Part shown: positions 6,817 through 14,309 of the stretch, piece by piece
Layout: every line of letters begins with the position of its first letter
Position numbering within the stretch: position 1 is the first letter of the stretch
Assembly: GCA_964567585.1 (NCBI GenBank)
Contig: CAZMND010000028.1
Span: 1-23,122 of the forward strand
Source of the DNA: CALZKI01 sp964567585
GTDB taxonomy: Bacteria; Bacillota; Clostridia; Lachnospirales; Lachnospiraceae
Length of the DNA stretch: 23,122 nucleotides
Direction of reading: 5' to 3'
The notes under the pieces: model-generated
The model's input: only the letters and a program-made list of their open reading frames with translations
Database searches by the model: none
What the model was told of the DNA's origin: nothing
Position numbers and translations under genes: made by a program

Positions 6817-7227
6817 ATGAAGCCTTACGAGCATAAAGTACAGTATTATGAAACAGATAAGATGGGAATTGTCCATCATTCCAACTATATCAGATGGATG
6901 GAAGAAGCCAGAATTGATTTTTTGGACCAAATCGGCTTTAACTACAAGGTTATGGAGGATAATGGAATTATTTCTCCGGTTACAAGCGTGGAAAGCAAAT
7001 TTAAATGCAATACAATGTTTGACGATGTGATTTCTATAGAAGTCGGTGTGGAAGAATTTAAAGGCATCCGCCTGAAATTACACTATGTAATGAAGAAGGG
7101 TGATGTGGTAGTCAACGAGGCAACATCTGAGCATTGCTTTTTGGATGAAGAGGGAAAAATTGTCAACATCAAGAAAGTAAAGCCTGAGTTTTATAAAACA
7201 CTTTCCGATTTGTCAGGGAGAGTTTAG
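6817..7227 (+). CDS. Acyl-CoA thioesterase, YbgC/FadM (4HBT hotdog) family
   Basis: A 136-residue hotdog-fold protein. The N-terminal signature Y-Y-E-T-D-K-M-G-I-V-H-H-S-N-Y (residues 10-24) contains the catalytic Asp of the YbgC type at D14 and the H-H-x-N-Y motif, followed by W-M-E-E-A-R. Members hydrolyse acyl-CoA or acyl-ACP thioesters in the cytoplasm. Length is typical. AAGGAGA (6802-6808) lies 8 bp before the ATG. The stop codon is immediately followed by the next ATG, so the two genes are coupled. Substrate chain length cannot be told from the sequence. Confidence 0.9.
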   Translation: MKPYEHKVQYYETDKMGIVHHSNYIRWMEEARIDFLDQIGFNYKVMEDNGIISPVTSVESKFKCNTMFDDVISIEVGVEEFKGIRLKLHYVMKKGDVVVNEATSEHCFLDEEGKIVNIKKVKPEFYKTLSDLSGRV

Positions 7228-7863
7228 ATGAAAAGAAAAAGTATTAAGAAAAAGATATTGATTATAATTGGTATTATTTTAGGAGCAGGGGCTGTCTTTT
7301 GGTTGATAGGGGGCTTAGTGCTAATTGGAAGTTTGTATTTTATAAGTGAAAGTGCCAATGTGGAAATCAATACTGACATTGTAAAATATCAGGATTATAT
7401 AGGTGAGGATGCCCTGGATGAATATGATAATAAGTGGGGAATGGATGAAAGTATATTTCCGGAAAAAATTACCGATGATATGGAAGTAGAAGACTATAAG
7501 ATGGTCTATTATAATCCTTGGGATGCACAGTATTTAAGTTGTTTAGTTGTGAATTATGATGAAGCAGACTTTAAGGCGGAAACAGAGCGTTTGCAGGAAT
7601 ATGATTCCACAGAGTATTTAGGATATTATGGTGTAACAGGTTTTAGGGATGAATATGAGCTACTGGCCATATATGCAGACTCATATCAGGGATTTGTGTA
7701 TGCGCTTTCAGATAAAGAAGATACGATTATTTATGTAGAGATGATTTTTTGCAATTATTATTTAGATATTGATTATGAGGAGTATATTGAGGCAAGATAT
7801 CTTCCAACTGGTTTTGATGCAACGGTTGACAATTTATATAGGAAAGAAAAGTTAGGTAAATAA
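7228..7863 (+). CDS. Membrane-anchored hypothetical protein
   Basis: A 211-residue protein with a lysine-rich start and one strong hydrophobic segment (about residues 9-38). An acidic, tyrosine-rich domain follows, probably outside the membrane. There is no lipobox cysteine and no family I recognise. It starts directly after the thioesterase stop codon with a purine-rich site in that gene's last codons, so expression is linked. It is the last gene before a strong bidirectional terminator. The many Asp, Glu and Tyr residues give a low isoelectric point. Function unknown. Confidence 0.7.
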   Translation: MKRKSIKKKILIIIGIILGAGAVFWLIGGLVLIGSLYFISESANVEINTDIVKYQDYIGEDALDEYDNKWGMDESIFPEKITDDMEVEDYKMVYYNPWDAQYLSCLVVNYDEADFKAETERLQEYDSTEYLGYYGVTGFRDEYELLAIYADSYQGFVYALSDKEDTIIYVEMIFCNYYLDIDYEEYIEARYLPTGFDATVDNLYRKEKLGK

Positions 7864-7866
7864 TAA

Positions 7867-7909
7867 AAAAAATTCCGTTTGCTCGTTAGGAGAGTGAACG
7901 GAATTTTTT
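7867..7909. terminator. Bidirectional terminator between convergent genes
   Basis: A 13-bp perfect stem AAAAAATTCCGTT (7867-7879) with AACGGAATTTTTT (7897-7909). A/T tracts on both sides serve the gene ending at 7863 and the minus-strand gene ending at 7928. Confidence 0.9.
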
Positions 7910-7927
7910 ATGTAAACCAAAACAAAA

Positions 7928-9274
7928 TTATTTTGTTTCTATACTATCAATAACTTTTTTATAAGGTGCAATCATACCTTCGTTCATTTTGTTGCCCATT
8001 TTTGCTTTAATTTTTTTGTTGGCAAGCATTGCACCTACGAGGTACATAAGCATTGTCTGTCCCTTTTTCTTTTGCGGGAAGTCGTATTGACCATGGGATT
8101 TGAAGAATTTGTGGTCGGCTCTCATCATACCACGCATCTGGTAAATCAAGTCGCGGAAAATTTTCATACCGCCAACACCGTAAAAATTGCTTGGCTGGAT
8201 GTACTTGTTTTCCAGTGCATATGTAAGGGATGAAACCAGTTTGTCGATTTCTTTATCCGGATCGAATTCATCTGTGGCAACGCCGGCAGGAATGTTTCCA
8301 CCTACCTGTGAGCGTGCTTCAATGATAGTACGCAGGTTTTCTTCTTCGGAAAGATTTCCGCTAATCAAATACCCGATAGGCATATTCATGGTTACGGTAC
8401 GATGGCCGTTACAGAATTGGCGGTCATCATACATTTTAAAGCGTGAGCCCATAGAATGGTCCTTGATTGTAAAGGCATAGATGATAGCCTGGGCTGTCTG
8501 GATTTCATCACGCAAAAATACGTCAAACTTATCGTTGTAAATACAAACCCCGTCAGGAGCACAGTTGAAGCAACCAAGACATCCGCCTTTTAACGGATAT
8601 TCGGCAATGTTTACAATTCTGCTTTTTACCGGCAGCTTCGCCCGGAAACGTGCAATCATATTGGTAAGCTGCGTGTTAGTAGGAGCACAGTCCGTTACGA
8701 TAACCACATCACCATGTTCCGGGGTTTTTGCAGGCGTAGGAACAGTTACAGGTTTGTGATTTACTGTATATTCTTTGTTATAGCAGGCTTCAAAATATTC
8801 ATTTTCCACACACCAACGGAAGTGAGTCCAGAAGGCTTTTGCTTCCTGTTGGCCTTTAGGTAGTGGCAAATCTTCCATATCGGCTGACAAACCGCGAACC
8901 ACTTTGAGGCCCATATCCTGGCAGTTGTCCTGTATATATCGATGTGCGGTCACATCATAGAAATGTTTCGATGTGGTAATCTGGGTTGCAACTTTGCCTT
9001 TCACGTCCACATTGTGTTCTTTCATAAGTTCAATGAAACGGTGTAACTGACACGGTGCAATAAACGTATAAACCGGATAGGAAAATAACAAGGCATCCGC
9101 TTCCTTAATTGCTGCAATAGCAGGTGCAAAGTCCTTTTCCAGTGCTTTGATTCTTTGTCCTACATAGAGGACGGTAAAAGTATCTTCCGGATTCAATTTT
9201 TCAAGGTAGCGGACTGTCTGCAAAGTAATACTGTATTCGCCCTTAGGGCTACCGTTTAAAACTAAAATATTCAT
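7928..9274 (-). CDS. Double flavodoxin-fold protein with cysteine cluster (iron-sulfur flavoprotein-like)
   Basis: A 448-residue soluble protein with two flavodoxin-like/NADPH-dependent FMN reductase domains. The first (about residues 1-165) begins with strand 1 and the FMN phosphate loop N-G-S-P-K-G (7-12). The second (about 188-345) lacks that loop but carries C232-x2-C235-x2-C238-x5-C244, spaced much as in iron-sulfur flavoproteins, where it ligates a cluster. The C-terminal 100 residues are basic. It could pass electrons between a reductant and FMN or FeS in anaerobic redox metabolism; the partner is unknown. GAGGAGG precedes the ATG on the minus strand and an extended -10 lies just upstream. 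It is transcribed alone, converging on the 7867-7909 terminator. The domain call is good, the precise role open. Confidence 0.8.
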   Translation of the reverse strand: MNILVLNGSPKGEYSITLQTVRYLEKLNPEDTFTVLYVGQRIKALEKDFAPAIAAIKEADALLFSYPVYTFIAPCQLHRFIELMKEHNVDVKGKVATQITTSKHFYDVTAHRYIQDNCQDMGLKVVRGLSADMEDLPLPKGQQEAKAFWTHFRWCVENEYFEACYNKEYTVNHKPVTVPTPAKTPEHGDVVIVTDCAPTNTQLTNMIARFRAKLPVKSRIVNIAEYPLKGGCLGCFNCAPDGVCIYNDKFDVFLRDEIQTAQAIIYAFTIKDHSMGSRFKMYDDRQFCNGHRTVTMNMPIGYLISGNLSEEENLRTIIEARSQVGGNIPAGVATDEFDPDKEIDKLVSSLTYALENKYIQPSNFYGVGGMKIFRDLIYQMRGMMRADHKFFKSHGQYDFPQKKKGQTMLMYLVGAMLANKKIKAKMGNKMNEGMIAPYKKVIDSIETK

Positions 9275-9307
9275 AGGAGCCTCCTCATATGTTTTGTGTT
9301 ATAATTG

Positions 9308-9316
9308 ATTATATCA
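9308..9316 (-). promoter_or_regulatory. Extended -10 promoter of the flavoprotein gene
   Basis: On the minus strand this reads TGATATAAT, an extended -10 (TGn-TATAAT) with a perfect hexamer. No good -35 is seen, which extended -10 promoters tolerate. It leaves a leader of roughly 25 nt before the ATG at 9274. Confidence 0.55.
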
Positions 9317-9393
9317 TAAAGGGGAGTTGGGTGGAGCGTAAATCCAAAGTTTGAGGACTTTTTTCCGACGCATACATATAAATAGTCGAGTGT

Positions 9394-9649
9394 TCTACCC
9401 AGAGCGTGTAATTTGTTTGTTATGGGTAGAAAATAAAATGAAAAAATTAAAGTGAATCTACCTATAGAGGAAAGAAAAGGTCTTATGGGCAGATAAAAAA
9501 CAGAAAAAGGCGAGAAAATAGGAGAAATCTGTCTACCCATAAGGGTAAAAAGAGACAAATAGGGAAGAATGAATGAAAAACAAGAAGAACTTTTTCTGAC
9601 CATAAAGTAAGAAAAAGTGTAACTGGGTAGAAACAAGAAGAACAGGAGG
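9394..9649. repeat. Four degenerate tandem units (63/75/63 bp), each with the same inverted arms
   Basis: Arms resembling TCTACCCA start at 9394, 9457, 9532 and 9595 (the last degenerate, TCTGACCA). The complementary arms, like TGGGTAGA, start at 9423, 9486, 9561 and 9624 (the third degenerate, AGGGAAGA). The offset from left to right arm is exactly 29 bp in all four, and units begin 63, 75 and 63 bp apart. The purine-rich parts between arms also align, and units 3 and 4 share ACAAGAAGAAC. The array fills the 380-bp gap between two divergent genes and ends at the ribosome site of the HD gene. Each unit could fold as a hairpin in DNA or RNA. Function unknown; it may be a regulator array or a decayed repeat element. 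Confidence 0.72.
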
Positions 9650-9655
9650 CATATC

Positions 9656-10258
9656 ATGGACGAGCGAATCAGAAAACAATTAGAATTTTCATTGGAAATA
9701 GATAAGGCGAAAAATATTTTCAGACAGACCCATTTATCAGGTCATGGCAGAAATGAAAATGACGCGGAGCATTCCTGGCATATGGCAATTATGGCGTACT
9801 TGCTTAGGGAATATGCAAATGAGGAAGTGGATATTGCGAAAGTGATGCTAATGTGTCTGATTCATGATATTGTGGAAATTGACGCAGGAGATACTTATGC
9901 TTACGACGAAGAAAATTTGAAAAGCCAGAAGGAAAGAGAAGATGCGGCGAAAGAACGTATTTTTTCAATCTTACCGATAGAGCAAAAAGAAGAAATGATT
10001 GCGTTGTTTGATGAGTTTGAGGCGTATGAAACGCCGGAGTCTAAGTTTGCCCATGCTATGGACAACCTCCAGCCGCTTATGTTAAACAATAGTAATGGCG
10101 GCAGTGACTGGAGAGAGCATAAGGTGAGTGCAGAGCAGGTATATAAAAGACAGAGTAAGACCAAGCAGGGGGCTGAAAAGTTGTTCGAAGTGACGGATAA
10201 GATTATTCAGGAGAATATTGAAAAGGGGAATTTGAGGGGATACACTTCTATTGTATAA
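9656..10258 (+). CDS. HD-domain phosphohydrolase (YfbR/HDDC2-like 5'-deoxynucleotidase)
   Basis: A 200-residue cytoplasmic protein with the HD metal site. H39 lies in D-A-E-H-S, the H70-D71 pair in L-I-H-D, the E-I-D-A-G-D motif at 74-79, and D136 in A-M-D-N-L-Q-P. This set matches the YfbR/HDDC2 group, which dephosphorylates deoxynucleoside 5'-monophosphates using a divalent metal. Length is typical. AGGAGG (9644-9649) lies 6 bp before the ATG and is the end of the repeat array, so the array could influence its mRNA. It is a single gene, followed at once by a promoter for a short RNA. Confidence 0.87.
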   Translation: MDERIRKQLEFSLEIDKAKNIFRQTHLSGHGRNENDAEHSWHMAIMAYLLREYANEEVDIAKVMLMCLIHDIVEIDAGDTYAYDEENLKSQKEREDAAKERIFSILPIEQKEEMIALFDEFEAYETPESKFAHAMDNLQPLMLNNSNGGSDWREHKVSAEQVYKRQSKTKQGAEKLFEVTDKIIQENIEKGNLRGYTSIV

Positions 10259-10279
10259 ATATTGTTGGTATGGTATAAT
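10251..10279 (+). promoter_or_regulatory. Strong promoter for a short plus-strand RNA
   Basis: TTGTAT (10251-10256), a 17-bp spacer and TATAAT (10274-10279) with an extended TG at 10271-10272. It overlaps the last codons of the HD gene. No coding region starts downstream on this strand, so it points to a non-coding transcript beginning near 10286. Confidence 0.65.
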
Positions 10280-10285
10280 CAAAAT

Positions 10286-10380
10286 ACAAAAAGCAACCGC
10301 AACACAAGGTGGTTAGCCTTATAGTTGGTAATAAACTCACCTACAACGGGCTAAGTACATAGGTGAGTTTATTTATTTTC
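10286..10380 (+). ncRNA. Candidate type I antitoxin RNA
   Basis: A roughly 95-nt RNA is predicted between the strong promoter at 10251-10279 and the hairpin terminator at 10331-10378. It would overlap the 3' end of the minus-strand holin-like peptide gene (stop codon at 10373-10375). That is the layout of type I systems such as TxpA/RatA, where antisense RNA pairs with the toxin mRNA tail. Internal pairing TTAGCC (10313-10318) with GGCTAA (10349-10354) is also possible. A longer form ending at the second terminator (10485-10520) would cover most of the toxin frame. Confidence 0.45.
10331..10378. terminator. Long-stem terminator, HD gene/short RNA and toxin side
   Basis: A 13-bp perfect stem ATAAACTCACCTA (10331-10343) with TAGGTGAGTTTAT (10360-10372), followed by a T-rich tract on the plus strand. 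On the minus strand it lies immediately after the peptide's stop codon and can stabilise or end that mRNA. Confidence 0.8.
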
Positions 10381-10540
10381 GCTTGTTTTTCCTATCGATG
10401 TAGACAAGCAGTGTAATGAGTAACGTAGCGAATAAAATCATTAAAGAAAGTGCTACCTTTAGACGGTGAGCGTGAACAATAGTTATAACCGCTGAGTGTG
10501 CAGACTTTGCGGTTATTTTTGTGTTTTTCTGTTGTAACAT
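10373..10540 (-). CDS. Candidate holin-like toxin peptide (type I toxin), possibly decayed
   Basis: A 55-codon minus-strand frame. Its last 29 residues form one hydrophobic helix (L-S-L-M-I-L-F-A-T-L-L-I-T-L-L-V-Y) followed by a basic tail D-R-K-N-K-R-K. This is the pattern of the putative holin-like/TxpA-BsrG toxins that insert in the membrane. Only the ATG at 10540 and an internal ATG at 10441 are available, and neither has a ribosome site. The family peptide would normally start just before the helix (near 10462), where the frame reads CTA-AAG-GTA. The first 26 residues may therefore be accidental, and the start codon may have been lost. A plus-strand RNA opposes its 3' end. The peptide family is likely, activity doubtful. 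Confidence 0.42.
   Translation of the reverse strand: MLQQKNTKITAKSAHSAVITIVHAHRLKVALSLMILFATLLITLLVYIDRKNKRK
10485..10520 (+). terminator. Terminator-like hairpin inside the toxin region
   Basis: An 8-bp stem ATAACCGC (10485-10492) with GCGGTTAT (10509-10516) and five T on the plus strand. It could end a longer antitoxin transcript reading from 10286, or shield the downstream gene. Confidence 0.6.
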
Positions 10541-10542
10541 AG

Positions 10543-11067
10543 TTAATATTAAAGATCTCTGGGAACATATCAAGATTGGAACGTGAAAAGAATATAAATG
10601 ATTATTTGAAAGATAAACTTCCGGTTTCAGAAAGTGTTGCTTTTGTGGTGGAAAAGGAACAGGCATATTATCTGAAAACAATGGTTCAGGGAGAGAGTTT
10701 ATTGGAGAAAAAGTATCTTAATAACCCTACTCTAACTGCCGAGATTTTAGCAAAAGCAATTAAAATGGTACATAGTGTTGACACAACGGATTGCGAAATT
10801 TTCAATGAGGAATCGAAAGGCAATGTATTTGTACATGGAGATATGTGTCTTCCGAATGTGCTTGCGACTGGCAGTGAAGTGAGTGGTATCATTGATACGG
10901 AAAGCTGCGGAATCGGTGATCCGTGGATTGATTATGCGTGGTGTATCTGGTCTTTTGAATATAACATTGGAAGCAAAGAGTATACGCCCATGTTGCTCCA
11001 AAAACTGGGTATTGAATTTGATGAAGAAAAATATAGATTATACATTGATGAAGAGGAATTGAAATGA
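10543..11067 (+). pseudogene. Aminoglycoside phosphotransferase (APH) family gene lacking its 5' end
   Basis: The frame is open from 10543, right after TAG at 10540-10542. Its first codons already read as the middle of the APH N-lobe: L-K-I (probable ATP-lysine strand), then L-E-R-E-K, then K-L-P-V. The C-lobe is complete, with the H-G-D-M-C-L-P-N catalytic loop (10834-10857) and I-D-T-E-S-C-G-I-G-D-P-W (10891-10926). The usual C-terminal end is present. About 30-40 N-terminal residues, including the ATP-covering loop, are missing. Only a TTG at 10576 could serve as start and it has no good ribosome site. The broken end abuts the toxin-antitoxin-like sequence. Resistance activity is unlikely. 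The 4-bp overlap with the next gene shows it was part of an operon. Confidence 0.72.
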
Positions 11068-11402
11068 AAAAATATTGGAAAGAAATACTGATTTTAATTT
11101 TACAATTATTCATGTTTTACATATCGCCGTTGTTTGCAGGTCCGACGGACGCGATAGGGATGGTGGTGCTTATCATTCTCGCCACGTTTGTTTTGTCCAT
11201 TGTTTTGGGAGCGGTTTCCGGAACAAAATTGAAATACGTTTATCCGGTCCTAATAGCAGTGTTGTTTATCCCATCGGTATATATTTATTATAACGAAACA
11301 GCGTTGGTGCATTCCGTATGGTATTTGGTGATTTCCACAGTCGGATTGACAATCAGCAGTTTTATCCGATGGTTGATTTTGAAGCTCATTGCGAAAAAAT
11401 AA
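11064..11402 (+). CDS. Small integral membrane protein
   Basis: A 112-residue protein with about four hydrophobic segments (near residues 7-24, 31-50, 58-76 and 84-108), short loops and a basic C-terminus. Its ATG overlaps the APH-like stop codon (ATGA at 11064-11067), with a GAGGA ribosome site inside that gene. No conserved catalytic motif is visible and I do not recognise the family. The S66 peptidase gene begins 21 bp after its stop, so they probably share a transcript. Confidence 0.68.
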   Translation: MKKYWKEILILILQLFMFYISPLFAGPTDAIGMVVLIILATFVLSIVLGAVSGTKLKYVYPVLIAVLFIPSVYIYYNETALVHSVWYLVISTVGLTISSFIRWLILKLIAKK

Positions 11403-11423
11403 GATGTGATACGAGGTATAAAG

Positions 11424-12281
11424 ATGAAAAAAGGCAGTGAAGTAGGAATCGTTTGTTGTTCCAACGGACAGAAAACCTCATATCGGGAGAAAATAGAGCT
11501 GCTTTGTAGTACCTTGGAAGAGATAGGTCTTGTACCTGTGCTTAGTGATTATATTTATGAAAAAGAAGATGTTTTTTCAGGCACGGCAAAGGAAAGAGCC
11601 CGGGCACTTATGGATTTTTACAAGGACGATGAGATAAAGGCAATTTTTGATATTTCAGGTGGTGATATTGCCAATGGAATTTTGCCTTATCTTGACTACG
11701 AACTGATAGGTAAGAGTGAGAAGTTGTTTTGGGGCTACAGTGATTTGACTACAATAGTCAATGCGACATATGAAAAGACCGGAAAAACATCTGTACTATA
11801 TCAAATCCGTAATTTGATTTATGCGGACAAGGAAAGACAGATTGCCAATTTTTCCAAGGCGGTATTTGAAGAAGGTGATGAACTGTTTGACTTCGAATAT
11901 GAATTTGTACAGGGAAATAAAATGCAGGGAATTGTTGTCGGTGGTAATATCCGCTGTTTTTTGAAACTGGCGGGAACGGAATATATGCCGGATTTGACAG
12001 GTAAAATTTTATTTCTCGAAAGTTTTAGCGGAACGGTAGCAAAAATGGAGACTTATTTGGCGCAGCTTTCGCAACTGGGTGCGTTTGATAAAGTGGCAGG
12101 TATTTTACTCGGAACTTTCACAGAAATGGAAGAGAAGGGGTGTAAACAGGATATTGCTACATTGTTGCGGGAGTATGTGGCAGACGATATGCCGATTGCG
12201 GTTACGAAAGAAATCGGTCATGGAGTGGATTCCAAGGCGATTGTGATTGGATACAAGATGCAGTTGGTAAAGAGTATTTAA
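11424..12281 (+). CDS. LD-carboxypeptidase / MccF-like peptidase, family S66
   Basis: A 285-residue protein with the S66 Ser-Glu-His triad. The nucleophile S106 lies in W-G-Y-S-D-L-T, E199 in L-F-L-E-S, and H266 in I-G-H-G-V-D-S. The N-terminal half contains the D-I-S-G-G-D turn typical of the family. S66 enzymes cut L,D bonds of muropeptides during cell-wall recycling, or inactivate microcin C-like compounds (MccF). I see no signal peptide, so it is cytoplasmic. The ATG at 11424 is chosen over an in-frame GTG at 11406 because GAGGT (11413-11417) precedes it. Family call is firm; the choice between wall recycling and self-immunity is open. Confidence 0.88.
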   Translation: MKKGSEVGIVCCSNGQKTSYREKIELLCSTLEEIGLVPVLSDYIYEKEDVFSGTAKERARALMDFYKDDEIKAIFDISGGDIANGILPYLDYELIGKSEKLFWGYSDLTTIVNATYEKTGKTSVLYQIRNLIYADKERQIANFSKAVFEEGDELFDFEYEFVQGNKMQGIVVGGNIRCFLKLAGTEYMPDLTGKILFLESFSGTVAKMETYLAQLSQLGAFDKVAGILLGTFTEMEEKGCKQDIATLLREYVADDMPIAVTKEIGHGVDSKAIVIGYKMQLVKSI

Positions 12282-12307
12282 TTTTTCAGAAATAGAGGGT
12301 TAGAGCA

Positions 12308-13858
12308 ATGAAGTTAAGCAGGGATATACTTTTTAATAAAAAAGTCAGTTACTTTTTTGTAGCGGCTTTGCTGGTATCGGTTCCTTATATATCGGCGATG
12401 TTATTTTGTATGAAAGATGGAAAAACGATAAATGATATTGCAATCTATCTGGGTGGCTGGAGTGATGAGATAACATACTATAAGCAAATTGAGGGTATGG
12501 TAGAGTACGGATTGCCAAGAGGGTATTTTGGATATAATCAGTCCAGAGCTGTATATGGTCCTTTTGGAGTATGGGGAATTTTTCCGCTGCTTCCGTATTG
12601 GTTAGTAGGTAGTTTAATAGGATTTGATTATTGTACAATGATGTATATAAATATTCTTATGTGTACAATAGCATTGAGTATTTTTATATGGTTGGTACGA
12701 CCAAATAAAAGAACAATGATGACGTTTGGTATTTTATGGATTTTGTATTATGAATTAAACCGATACGTTCTATCTGCAGTAGTAGAATCAATATTTATTT
12801 CTTTTCTAATTGTCATTCTTTCACTAGGATGCTATTTATTGTCTGATAAAGTGAGAAAGAATGAGAGTAGAAGTTTTGGGTGGAAAAAAGATTGCGTGGC
12901 AATTATAACTATAGTTTTATTGATAAGTTATATTTCAATATGTCGACCATATTACACAGTATTATTTTTGATACCATTGTTAGCTTTGTGGGCTTATAAG
13001 AAACGTACGGGGTGTGTTTTAATTTCGATTGTCGCACTACTGAATATTATTGTATTTTTTATAAATTACAAATATTTTTGTTCCAAATATTATAAAGATA
13101 TGTTAGCTATTGATTCTTCATTGGGCGAAGGAATGGTTCAAAAACTGGTTACAGGTATTAAAGATATTTTGAAACTTATTTGGTATTCTCTTAGATATGA
13201 AGATAAAGTGGGCTGGTACTATTTGATTTTTTTTGGCGGAATGATAGGTATAGTAGTCAGTATCATTTATATGAAAATACGTCATAAGAAGTTGTCAAAG
13301 ATGTTTGTGAGCGTTTTAATTGGATTTAGTTTAGTTATTTTAAGTATTATTTTATTGTATGATGTGGGTGTAGGGACAAGACATGTTCTTGCATTGAATG
13401 TGGGGTGTATCTTGCTTCTTTGCATTGAGATGAATTATAAATGGAGTTTCGGATTTGCGGGAATTTGTTTGGCGTCCATCTTATTGATTGGTAAACCGGA
13501 CGAAGTGCCATATACCACCAAGGAATACGCAGAATATATGGAAGAACTGGCATTAGATTTGCAAAATGTGATTTCTGTAACAGATGAACTCTCTTATGAT
13601 AATGTGGTGGCAATGCCAACTCAAGATTTTTCTGTATATGATGAAAATCAGGTTGTTACAACCTATTATGGAAATTTATATGCAATACCAGCAGGAATGG
13701 GAATTAGTGTAGATAATTATGGTATGTATGAGGATTTGGAAGAAGTTGTAGCAAAATATATAATGTGTCATCCGGAAGGGGTTATTCGTAAAAAACTAGA
13801 GAGTGCAAATAAATTATGTATATATGAAAATGAGCAGTTTGTAATATATGAGATGTAA
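12308..13858 (+). CDS. Polytopic membrane protein, GT-C glycosyltransferase-like
   Basis: A 516-residue protein with roughly ten hydrophobic segments, the first near residues 14-34. The first outer loop contains G-W-S-D-E-I-T-Y-Y (residues 51-58). Its acidic pair D53/E54, followed by a Y-G-P-F-G motif, resembles the catalytic loop of GT-C transferases that use lipid-linked sugars. A non-membrane domain of about 110 residues closes the protein. No named family is recognised, so the enzymatic role is inferred from topology. A GAGGG site (12295-12299) lies 8 bp before the ATG. The next gene starts 7 bp after the stop. Together with the following genes it may modify envelope components. Confidence 0.6.
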   Translation: MKLSRDILFNKKVSYFFVAALLVSVPYISAMLFCMKDGKTINDIAIYLGGWSDEITYYKQIEGMVEYGLPRGYFGYNQSRAVYGPFGVWGIFPLLPYWLVGSLIGFDYCTMMYINILMCTIALSIFIWLVRPNKRTMMTFGILWILYYELNRYVLSAVVESIFISFLIVILSLGCYLLSDKVRKNESRSFGWKKDCVAIITIVLLISYISICRPYYTVLFLIPLLALWAYKKRTGCVLISIVALLNIIVFFINYKYFCSKYYKDMLAIDSSLGEGMVQKLVTGIKDILKLIWYSLRYEDKVGWYYLIFFGGMIGIVVSIIYMKIRHKKLSKMFVSVLIGFSLVILSIILLYDVGVGTRHVLALNVGCILLLCIEMNYKWSFGFAGICLASILLIGKPDEVPYTTKEYAEYMEELALDLQNVISVTDELSYDNVVAMPTQDFSVYDENQVVTTYYGNLYAIPAGMGISVDNYGMYEDLEEVVAKYIMCHPEGVIRKKLESANKLCIYENEQFVIYEM

Positions 13859-13865
13859 TTAAGTG

Positions 13866-14288
13866 ATGGAAAATAAAAAACTGAAAGATATATTAGGCTA
13901 TTTATTCGTAGCGGCTTGTATGATTTTGCTGGTTGTTACTGGCGTTAAATTAGTAATATATGACTGTATCATTGGTAATAAGTTGTACGATGACAATGAT
14001 ATCGTAGTCAGATACCACAGATTCGTCAATATCGTTACAATTGATAATGATACAGATGAGATGGTATATATGCATTATCTAAAGGGACGTGCAAGGAAAA
14101 ATGCCACTGGTGATAAATATGCAAGTGATATTGAATATTATGGGCGCAGGTCAGAGGTCTATGAAATTGAGCCGAATAGTAAATTTGCAGAATTCACAAG
14201 TATATTTGATGATGCATATGTATTTGTCATATACAATGAAAATGATTTGTATGAAGCGGTTGGCTTTAATAAACTTGAGTGGTTCTAG
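13866..14288 (+). CDS. Hypothetical single-pass membrane protein
   Basis: A 140-residue protein with one strong hydrophobic segment (about residues 11-33) and an outward-facing acidic domain rich in Tyr and Asp. No family motif is recognised. A GTG three bases earlier (13863) is an equally possible start; neither has a strong ribosome site, which suggests translation coupled to the gene ending 7 bp upstream. It sits between the GT-C-like protein and a two-part membrane protein. Confidence 0.6.
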   Translation: MENKKLKDILGYLFVAACMILLVVTGVKLVIYDCIIGNKLYDDNDIVVRYHRFVNIVTIDNDTDEMVYMHYLKGRARKNATGDKYASDIEYYGRRSEVYEIEPNSKFAEFTSIFDDAYVFVIYNENDLYEAVGFNKLEWF

Positions 14289-14309
14289 GAAATCTGGGAG
14301 GACAATAAT

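Noticed and set aside
9271..9657. A 128-codon minus-strand open frame across the repeat array
   Set aside because: It exists because the plus strand is purine-rich and the repeat steps (63, 75) are multiples of three. It overlaps the flavoprotein start and the HD start, has no ribosome site, and the protein is low complexity.
11406..11423. GTG start for the S66 peptidase
   Set aside because: It would place the ribosome site GAGGT inside the coding region; the ATG at 11424 has correct spacing.
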